Below, piece after piece: positions 55,641 through 64,000 of a stretch of DNA of 64,000 nt. Position numbers and translations under genes: made by a program. The notes under the pieces are model-generated. The model was given only the letters and a program-made list of their open reading frames with translations, was not told where the DNA came from and did not search any database. The first letter of the stretch is position 1. Each line of letters starts with the position of its first letter. Location: contig NC_080574.1 in NCBI RefSeq assembly GCF_029962835.1, positions 26,262,001 to 26,326,000 of the forward strand, written 5' to 3'. Source of the stretch: Magnolia sinica (lineage: Eukaryota; Streptophyta; Magnoliopsida; Magnoliales; Magnoliaceae).

Positions 55641-56705
55641 GTGGGCCATACAATTGGGGGGTGGAGAGAGAGAGAGAGAGAGAGAGAGAGATGTGCGATG
55701 GAGGGCTCCGCCACTATGAGCCCTCCCTTCCATGCATTACAAAATATACATCAAGTAGGTCTTATTACATATGAGCCCGCCAATCAAAATCAACGGTGGA
55801 GATCCTTTTCTACCAAAAATGCAAGGTCTAGATGACCTTTTCATAGTGGGAAAATAAACATCATGATGGGGTCCATGGAGAATGACCTTATCATGGGATG
55901 AACATATGAATCATGGTGGGCCATCGACCCCACCTAGGGTCTAAAGTGAGATCCATACCATCAATCAGTAGGCCCTACTTGGCCCATAATAAAAAATCAC
56001 TACTCTAGTCCTATAAACACCCACTGATTATGCTTCTTCTAGGCTCCTTGGAATGCTAAGCTCCTTGGTTTCAACTTTGATAGAGGATGATGAAGATTAA
56101 GGGTGGAAATGAGAGTTTAGGGGGTAGGAAGTAGGCCACACTTTGGGTCCTTCTCTCCCTGGGAATGCTTGGACGTCCACCCTCTCTTGGTTGCTTGGAA
56201 AATGATAGAGAGAATGAGAGGGAGAGAGGATGTTGTAAGAGGAGGTGACATGGACGGTATGGGCTTTGTTGACTTGTGGGGGCATGAGGTGGCATGGGGT
56301 ATGGGTTGCCTTGACTTGTTGGTAAGAAAGGGATGAGATAAGTATGAGTTCATTTGACTTGGTGAAGAGAGAGGTATGGGTAAGTGATGGGTTGTACTTG
56401 ATAGATTGATGTGATAAACGGGGTAGAGATTCTCTCGGAATTCGCAATGTACGGCGTTTCTTTGAGATAAACGCGGGTCCACAACTCCTGGCCTGGATAT
56501 CGTATTGGTGCGCAAGATACGGCGTTGGAACTGCGGTGATGGTGTGGTCGCAATAATACAAGTCTCAGGTCGAGTCGACTCAGATCTACAAGATGCGAGT
56601 TAGGGTCGTACACAAACGCCAATTATAGGTTACGGGTTACCGGAATTAGATGGGGAGGATTGTGGGAGTCTAAGGAACGGTACGGACTAGAATACGGGCC
56701 TTACA

Positions 56706-57168
56706 GTTGATGCGATAAAAAACCTGTCTTTTTGATTATTTATCGCAATTATGTGTTCAGTTTGGTTCTATGTACGTGATTTGGATTTGTTTACTATTTA
56801 TTGTGTTTTATTATGGTTTATTAGATATGTGAATATTTTTGCTTTGGAAATTATGAATTATAGTTCAAAAATAATCTTAGTGTCTTGGGATGTTTGGAAT
56901 TTAGATTTTTCAGCAATATGGTTGTATGGTTCTTCATTAGAAATGCATGGTAGTTGTCTCTAGCTTTCCATCTTTTTATCTTTTACTTTAGTCTTGCTTA
57001 GTTGTCATGCTGATGCATCTTCTTGCTTTTGAAGTGATTTATACTGGTGTTGTTGACAATGGATTTTGGTCTGCCAGTTTGGACATAGGTGTCTCTCCAA
57101 ATCCAGAAGTAACTTGCTTACCATCTCCTTTGATATGTTGAATTTTCACACTTACCACTAGTGATGAT
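56706..57168. other. AT-rich DNA between LTR fragment and CACTA end
   Basis: No gene or element recognised. Confidence 0.4.
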
Positions 57169-57419
57169 CACTACAAGAAAACTGGCCTTTACCGGCAATC
57201 AAAACCACTGGCAAAGGCCCAGAAAACTGCCAGCAAAGCCTTTGCCTGTGGTCATGTAACTGCCGGTAAAGCCTGCGTCAGTAAAGCCTTTACCGGCAGT
57301 CATGTTCTTTTACTGGCAGTTGTGCTGGCCACCGCTACATGTAGGATTTACTGACAGTTTTTCTAGCTGCCACTTCAATGCGGGATTTACTGACGGTTGT
57401 GTTTTAACTGTTGGCCTAC

Positions 57420-57584
57420 CCTTCTCTGTTTGTCAATGCTTTGACAGTAACATGTAGAGGCGTTTCCTTCCATGAACTCATCAGCCCATCTGTAGAAAAT
57501 GCCCAGAATACAATCTAACAAATCCAAGAATGCAAAAACAAGGAAGCTGATTGCTGAAATGAGAGAATTTGCGGATTTCTCCAT
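57420..57584 (-). pseudogene. BODYGUARD/alpha-beta-hydrolase N-terminal exon fragment
   Basis: Minus-strand reading from ATG at 57584: MEKSANSLISAISFLVFAFL, then DLLDCILGIFYRWADEFMEG and CYC. This resembles the hydrophobic N-terminal segment of BODYGUARD-type plant alpha/beta hydrolases (FxxLDxxDxxLCxxY...CYC). A GTAGGC donor follows at 57419, and CACTA subterminal repeats begin within a few bases. No later exon is present. Confidence 0.5.
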
Positions 57585-58192
57585 CCATTTTCTGGCAGAA
57601 ATGGATTGGATTCCAAGCATTTTTTTGTTTGGTGGACCTTATCATTGACCTTTTTGGTCAAGGCCCACCTGATTTCACATTCCTCTTAGGAAGAGGATAA
57701 TGCCTAGTGATTGTTTTCCTATAAAAAAAATACATGCCTATGTGGCCCTTTCACATGCATCGAGCTGCCGCGAATAATAGTTTCCCAAAAATAAAAAATA
57801 AAAAATATTTACAATAATAAATTAAATAGTTTCCAAAAGAAAAATAATAATAAAATCCATCGATCTAGCTCCCATTCATCCATGCCTAAAACCTGCAAAA
57901 CAAAATAGCAAAAAGAAATTAATTGGTATCAAAGTTAGAGATTGGAATTCAACTCAATATTGCATCAAAATACATGAAACTCATTTCATCAAACAATTAA
58001 AAGATGACTAATGGTTGATAAAATATGGAAGAAAAGAAGATTCCTGGCCTTCAGAGAGCACACAAAACAAGAAAAATGCTGGATACATCTTGTTGAAGAA
58101 ATACAATAGGGTAAAATCTGCAACAAGGAATGGTCCATCCACATCAACTACATGTATCAATGGTTAAAAAAGAGAAGAGTGTTCAAATCAAC

Positions 58193-58295
58193 CTGCTGTC
58201 GCATCCTCAAAGGCTCTGGAACCTCCTCATCATATATGTCTGGATCAACGTTCATCTCCAAATCAACTTCAAGTTTTGATTGTTTAGGTTGTACC
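58193..58295 (-). pseudogene. RNA polymerase III subunit RPC5-like exon fragment
   Basis: Between an AG acceptor and a CAG/GTTGAT donor the frame reads VQPKQSKLEVDLEMNVDPDI then YDEEVPEPLRMRQQ. This fits the segment after the QYP-RP block in RPC5/POLR3E (KPKQ-KVELEM in the animal protein). As I read the joints, phase does not match the exon at 58654-58720 by one base, so the pair is probably not functional. Confidence 0.5.
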
Positions 58296-58653
58296 CTAAC
58301 CCTGGACCAGCAAGAAATAAGTTAAGGGACAGCTTTAAAAACTGGAGCATGGAAAACAATATATCCATAGAGTGGGAAAATAGAGAAAACACATTTCGCA
58401 TCTCCATGCAAAAATCAAGATTCAAAAAGCTCAAACTCAACTCGAGAATCTGCAACCTGGCCAAGTCAATTCAAAAACACATTTATATTTTAATGTTCCA
58501 GGCTTCCAGATAAGCAATTATCAATTACTGACTGTATCAGCCATTTCTTTTATTGTTGCGCCAAACTTAGCTGACTCTTCCAAGTTCTAAGTCAATGGAT
58601 TAGATTTTGAAGATTCACAGAAACATTAACCACAAAAACAATGGGAGACGCAC

Positions 58654-58720
58654 CTTGACATCTTTCATTGATTTCATATGGATGCCAATAGGGCCTAAAA
58701 GGATATTGCATAAGATATAG
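58654..58720 (-). pseudogene. RPC5-like exon fragment (QYPxRP block)
   Basis: 67 nt with acceptor ATGTAG and donor CAAG/GTGCGT reading LYLMQYPFRPYWHPYEINER then CQ. QYP-RP followed by PYE-ER is the signature start of the RPC5 N-terminal domain. No upstream exon is recognised before the copia LTR. Confidence 0.55.
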
Positions 58721-58989
58721 CTACATGGAGAATTGTCAATTAGAACTAATCAAAAAGTAAAATTGGGTTACGTACTACAAAACATATGTACAGAGTTTAA
58801 TAGCACACAAGGATATTTAAGATCAAGAGGCAAGTGACGCTAAGATTACTTTAAGTTTGTCACTTAGCTATCATTTCTCTTAGCTCAGTCACCAAATAAG
58901 AAGCAACATAAAACTGAATTCAATTAAGATTGTTCTACATTCCCATCTGTAAGCAAAACTATTAGCACAACCCAGACCCAGCAGCTCGA

Positions 58990-59376
58990 CATGATTTGTG
59001 ATAAGGATGGTTACTTTCACAAATCTGCTTATATTAGTGGAGAGACGTTGGAGGATGAAGGAGTTTCAATGGCAACAGATTCAACCCAAGATGGTAGTTC
59101 AACAAGATAAGGAAACTCCAACAAAAAATCAAATAAGATCATATCTCGGATTCAAATCAAATCAGATCAAATCAGATCATCTTTGGTGGTGTTTGAAATC
59201 AGTCAAGATGCAGAGCATATCGTTGAGAATATTGCCCCCAGATTTCATGCAATCAGTTACTCTGTTTTTATGTTTAAATAGAAGACCTCTGTATTAGTTT
59301 AAAACCATTGCCGAGTGTTCACGTTTTTCAATAATAAGAAAGCATTTTTTTTATTCAAACATCTCTATCGTTTTCA
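58990..59376 (+). mobile_element. Ty1/copia-type LTR (left limit approximate)
   Basis: AT-rich LTR-like sequence with a terminal AATAAGAAAGC zone and end near CGTTTTCA (59376), followed after 11 nt by a primer-type site. The left end (perhaps TGATTTGTGATAAGG) is not proven because no second LTR is in the window. Confidence 0.5.
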
Positions 59377-59387
59377 ATTTTTCTTCT

Positions 59388-59400
59388 TGGTATCAAAGCA
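59388..59400 (+). other. Primer-binding-type site, plus orientation
   Basis: TGGTATCAAAGCA, a common plant copia variant of the initiator tRNA-Met site. Confidence 0.65.
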
Positions 59401-59402
59401 TT

Positions 59403-59414
59403 ACTCTGATACCA
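59403..59414 (-). other. Primer-binding site, minus orientation
   Basis: On the minus strand TGGTATCAGAGT, 3 nt after the end of the LTR at 59418-62473. It lies 2 nt from the plus-orientation site, head to head. Confidence 0.7.
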
Positions 59415-59417
59415 ACT

Positions 59418-62400
59418 TGTAACGCTCTGAAATTCGGGGGTCGAACATAACTCAGCTCCCGAGTTTCAAAACATCACTTATGCAACATATTTAATGATTG
59501 ATGTATGTTGTCTGTAAGAGTACATAAAACATGGAATAGATTAAGCCAAATTGTAAACATAATTCAGGGATAAGTGAAAGACGCAAGCGGAAGACTTAAA
59601 GAAACATAAGTGCACATGTGCAAGTCCCTGAAATACGTATACATGCCAGGTCATACTTACAAGTGTTTATGTTCAAATTACAAGCATCAAAATGAAATTC
59701 ATCTATTCCCAAAAGGAAATCCCAGAATCCCACGCATCAGGACATGACTCACAAGAACTCGCCTGAAAACTGCATGAAAGAAAATGTAGCCTCATCATCT
59801 ACGAAGTCCGCCTCTACCTCATCAGTCGAGTCTCCATCTACAACTAAGACAGAGTCTGGTTGGTGTTTAAGCACCGTCCCAGAACGTGGGAGTGAGTGAT
59901 CAACTCAGTGGAACAATAAAGCAAAGGTTAACATGTTATCAATTCAATCAAGCAGTAATGATAAAGCAGAACAATCAAACATGTCCTAATTACTCTTGTT
60001 AGTGCAAGGATGTATGTAGAATGATGCATGCCCTCGCCTGTACACCCTCAGTGTCTTCATCTTATGTTACGCATGACAACCATCCTCAAGTGCTCCACCT
60101 CTTCCAAGCACATGCAATGCGGTGCATGAACATGATTACAAGTTGTTATTAGTCCTTTTCATACAGCCGGATTGGGAAGCTAAGGTACCTTCCTCATATC
60201 GCCATCCACACAGTGATCATTCTAGGGTCGTCCGTCCTAGATCATCTCATACGATCATATGGTTTTAGTTCACCGCAAAGGGCTCATCACCAATCAATGC
60301 ACGCCTATCATACCTTCGTACTACTCTAAGGCTCTCGCCCTAATGCAGTATCCGGTATGCTCGAGGTCACTACAAAGGGCTCGTCACTAATCAATGTAGG
60401 CCTACAACACTAATATAGTGTCCCATACCACCATAATCGGCTCACAAGTTTGGTTGCTCATTGGTCACTACGGGAGGCTCGTCACCCCAGCGTAGGCCGA
60501 CAACTCGACCACGGTGTCCCATACCCCCATGTCTAGCTCATGAGGATTAGCGGATCAAGGTACCAGGGTTAACAGGATTTCATCGGTAAGTTTGGTACCC
60601 TAGATTCAAGCAATAACGTCCATACATAGTGAACATACATCGGACAATCGGGTTACTTGACGAATTTGACTAGCACGAGCGCACGTTGGGTTGAACGACA
60701 TAGAGTGCGCAAACACTCAGCGTGGCCAAACCACTGCCGACAACTCTAATACGACTCGGGTTCGTCAAATCACGTCCTTTGTGACAAAAGCAACCTCAGC
60801 CACGAACTCAAGGCCGATTACCGATTTCCTGGACTATTCATAGTCCCAAACATATCCCACTACAACAGATATTCATATCAACAATTTAGAATAGTAATGG
60901 AACAGCAATTCGCATCATGTAGTATGTGAGCATTTGAAGAATATCAACTTCACATGGATTTAAACATAAGTAATACTTGAAGTTAAACAACAAGGAATGT
61001 GACTTGCAAGTTGAGAATCGCTTCTCAACGCCTGCAAATAGGATAATATATTACACTTTAGATCATTCAGACATTTCTACAAACACTTAGACTACCAAGT
61101 TCAACATACATGACGTATGTTGAAAAACACGCATTTGGACAATTCTTTTTGCCAAGGAGTTGACACATATACAATTAGCATAAACACACGACAAATAATC
61201 ATGGCAAGTACATGTTCATATTTTATACGGATACGGTACTTTCTACATATACATAGAATACACAAATCTCTACACAAGGCATATATATCAGGAATACAAT
61301 ATAAACATAACATTTGGCATGTGAAATTACACCCACAACATGAATAAACTATTATCTAACATTGAAAGCCTTGAAAACCATAACCTATACGAATATAGTC
61401 TGCACCTTAAACCAGAAATAGCACACCAAACTGATTCAGATTATAATTATTCGTCAATAGAGACTAGATAACCTAAGGCATGAATGAAATTAATTACATT
61501 AACACTTAGACTATTCTATGCTCTAAAACAGGTTAAGGTTTGAATGACTTACCCAAGAATGAACTTTAGAATCGCCGGAATAATGATTCAAAAGTGATGG
61601 TTTAAGGATGTAGAGTGACAGGAAAGAATCTTAAGATGATTCACCAACTTCTCTCTCTTTTCCTCTCTCTTTCTTAGCTAGGGTTAGGAAATTCGTATGG
61701 AAAAGAGAGTGAGGGTTTTAAAGTCTTTATATAGGTCTAACATTGATGAAAATAACCCTGTGGCCAAGGTATACTTAGGTTATAACCAAATCAGGCTTCT
61801 CTCGATCTAACGGAGCACTTTCGGTGGTCCTTTCTCCGCGTGTGGTCGAACTTAAGCTCACCGACCAGGATTTAGGTCAGCCGAGTTTTCTGACCGATCG
61901 GCTTTGATCAGACCGTGGCGGACCACACTCAATTCAATGGTCACCAAAACTCAATCAGTCCACAAGCACTATAACATGCTTAGGCCATCTTCCCCGATCC
62001 AAGGGTTAAATTGGGTCAAAATTCAATGGTCAAATTTCTTAAAATCGTCGCGCATTCTACACGACTTAGATTTCATAAAATCATATTTACTTTCTCACCG
62101 TTCTCACATTCTTCACTCCGACTCAATCAAATCGACCCAGGACATCATTTTGACTTGATTTTTGAGGTGATGGCCAAGTCCAACATGGTGACCAATACTA
62201 TCTAAGATCAATGCTATCGGACTTTCGATGTGCGGTCCAGGTTCGATCCAAAGTTTCTAAAAATTTCCGAGAGCAACTAGATTTAACGTTGAATCCCAGA
62301 TTAGAGTAATATAGCGCTAACGATTCTACAAGTTTTGAGTCATGCGATCAAATTTAAAGTGATTGATGCTAATTTCACAAGCAATCAAGTTTAGCTAATT

Positions 62401-62473
62401 AACCCACAAATACTTCTAAGGAGAAATAGAGGTAATACTCGGGTCTTGGCACGAAATTTTTCAGGTCATTACA
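59418..62473 (-). mobile_element. 3.06-kb gypsy-type LTR, minus orientation (family B relative)
   Basis: Plus strand TGTAACGCTCTGAAATTC (59418) to TTTTTCAGGTCATTACA (62473). On the minus strand it starts TGTAATGACC and ends AGAGCGTTACA, then AGT and a primer site, the same layout as the LTR at 49549. Inverted homology includes GAGGCTCGTCACCCCAGCG (60476) and CTGGTTGGTGTTTAAGCACC (59858). Outer 5-mers CAACT and TCACA are not a target duplication. Confidence 0.75.
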
Positions 62474-64000
62474 TCACATGTCATTAGCATATTTGATTCA
62501 TGGTTACCTCCTACTGACTCCAATCTTGTTGCAAAGACTCAGTTGCCAACACTTACACCACCATGTTTGAGTCCTTTACCAGCAGTGTCAATATCTCCTC
62601 CAGATTCACAAACTTTTGCAGGTTCTCTCTCCCCAACCGAAGATACAAATCGACATGGGACCCAGCAACTCAAGTTTGAACCTGAGTCCGAGATGCAACT
62701 GGCACCCCTTGCGCACGAGTCACTCCAACTCGAGTCTGAGATGCGGCTACCACAACTTAAGCATCTCGAGTTTGAGATGCACGAGCAACCCACACATTCT
62801 TCACAGCCTGAGTCTGAGCCTCTCAAACAATCTCATAGCCCCAATTTCCCCAAATTCAACCTCCACAAGTACCCCTCTCACATTCCATGGTTACTCGCTC
62901 GTAAAGAGGAATTGTTAAACCCAATCCAAAATATGCCTTGACTTCCTCCACATCCTCAGCCAATATCCCTCGTGAACCTCATAATATTCAATCTGCCTTA
63001 GCTCACCCTGGCTAGAAGGCTGCAATGGATGAGGAACCTGAGGCTCTTCATAAAAATCAGACTTGACAACTTGTTCCTCGCACTTCTGACATGTATATTA
63101 TTGGCTCTAAATGGGTGCTCAAGCCAAAACTCAAACCCGATGGCTCACTAGATCATCTCAAAGATCGAGTTGTAGCAAAGGGGTATCATCAAGTTGATGG
63201 GTTGGACTACACCGAAACCTTTTCTCTATTAATCAAACCCGGAACTATCCGCATGGTCATCACTATAGCACTCGTTCAGAAATGGTCCATACGTCAACTT
63301 GACGTAAAAAATGCTTTCCTGCATGGTTTAATTTCGGAATATATATACATGGAACAACCTCCAGGAATGGCTGACCCTCAATATCCAACACATGTTTGCA
63401 AGCTTCAAAAGGCTCTCTATGGTCTCAAACAAGCACCTCGTGCTTGGTTTGATCGGTTTAGTGTTTTTCTTCTTAAATATGGTTTCTTTTGCAGCCTAGC
63501 AGACCCATCCTTATTCATTTTTCATTCTGATTTTGGTATACTAATTCTCCTTCTTTATATAAATGATATACGTCTCACAAGATCCTCTACTGCTCTAGTT
63601 ACAACCTTCATTCAGCTTCTGAGTTCCGAATTTGCGATGAAGGACTTGGGACCAGTTCATCACTTTCTTAGGATTGAGATCTCTCAAACACCTGATGGCC
63701 TCCACCTGTCCCAGTCACACTATGCCCTTACCATCCTTGAACGAGCCAACATGGTCGACTGTAAGCCCATGAGCACACCACTTGAAGCAAAGACCAAGAC
63801 CTCATCTAATGACATCTTATTGGAAGATCCAAGTTACTTTCGAGGACTTGTCGGTGCTTTACAGTATCTAACACTCACACGTCCAGATCTTTCATACAGT
63901 GTTAACTATGTATCTCAATTCATGCATGCTCCTACTATCGTGCATTTAAAAATGGTTCGCTGTATCTTAAGATACGTTAAAGGCACTATTGACATAGGCT
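62474..64000 (+). pseudogene. Ty1/copia pol (RT/RNase H part), broken, runs off the window
   Basis: In frame with 62881: HSMVTRS, stop TAA (62902), GIVKPNPKYALTS, then a stop TAG (63013) and TGA (63064) at positions where copia elements usually have Trp. From 63067 the frame is open to the window end: GSKWVLKPKLKPDGS, RQLDVKNAFLHG (63294), KALYGLKQAPRAWFDRF (63408), the RT active-site box reading Y-I-N-D at 63556-63567, MKDLGPVHHFL and TRPDLSYSVNYVSQF. The gag, protease and integrase regions are absent on the left, where the minus-strand LTR abuts. Confidence 0.9.

Larger units (their letters stand above)
54850..56705 (-). mobile_element. Partial LTR of family A
   Basis: Repeats the right part of the solo LTR at 44302: a GGGCCT array, a short array of palindromic-element ends (55190-55640), a GA run (55666-55690), CCGCCACTATGAGCCCTCCC, ACGCGGGTCCACAACTCCTG and the end GGGCCTTACA at 56705. 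On the minus strand this is the first 1.86 kb of an LTR. The rest is missing at 54850, beside the ORF at 53607. Confidence 0.72.
57169..58989 (+). mobile_element. CACTA (En/Spm-type) terminus with captured gene fragments
   Basis: CACTACAAGAAAACTGGCC at 57169 is a canonical CACTA end, followed to about 57410 by subterminal repeats of TTTACCGGCAG/TTACTGACAG type in both orientations. A 3-bp GAT lies just outside. The inverse end (TTTTCTTGTAGTG) is not in the window, so the right limit is arbitrary, set at the copia LTR. Inside lie two minus-strand host gene pieces with splice-like borders. No transposase is recognised. Confidence 0.7.

Overview
The window is nuclear DNA of a flowering plant: intron-split plant genes, LTR retrotransposons of both Ty3/gypsy and Ty1/copia type, LINE relics, CACTA- and hAT-like DNA elements and many short inverted-repeat elements. 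The recurrent GTGGGGCCCACC-ended palindromic elements are of a kind I associate with magnoliid genomes (Magnoliales/Laurales), but that placement is an inference and uncertain.

Three host genes can be supported. (1) On the minus strand, positions 12882 to 1200 and continuing off the left edge, a D-isomer-specific 2-hydroxyacid dehydrogenase. Its first coding intron is 8.7 kb and holds a complete 5.9-kb Ty3/gypsy element plus a hAT-type MITE. (2) On the plus strand, 22752-30289, a complete three-exon TRICHOME BIREFRINGENCE-LIKE (YLS7/TBL17-18 type) Golgi polysaccharide O-acetyltransferase of 553 residues, with a TATA box, a 30-codon upstream ORF and one GC-AG intron. (3) On the minus strand, 38606-38283, an intronless protein phosphatase 1 inhibitor-3 (PPP1R11/Ypi1 family) gene of 107 residues.

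Mobile DNA dominates the rest. 12.9-22.1 kb is a field of about ten copies of one palindromic element family, plus a hAT MITE and an LTR relic. 26-36 kb holds four 3' ends of RTE-type LINEs and one L1-type LINE tail; one RTE relic is split by a palindromic element. 39.1-42.3 kb is a 2.4-kb element with inverted arms of about 1 kb, interrupted by a 793-bp solo LTR. 44.3-49.5 kb is a 5.2-kb solo LTR with a perfect 5-bp target duplication, swollen by three tandem arrays, one apparently made from ends of the palindromic family. It sits exactly on the left edge of a 3.1-kb LTR that is followed by a primer-binding site and a decayed non-gag ORF. 57.2-59 kb looks like a CACTA element carrying pieces of two unrelated host genes (BODYGUARD-like and RNA polymerase III RPC5-like). 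59-64 kb is a broken copia element fused head-to-head, primer site to primer site, with a gypsy-type LTR.

The host genes do not form a pathway. The common theme is nested insertion: target-site duplications and interrupted copies let much of the insertion order be read directly. All coordinates, splice sites and identities come from reading the sequence by eye; no alignment or database search was run.
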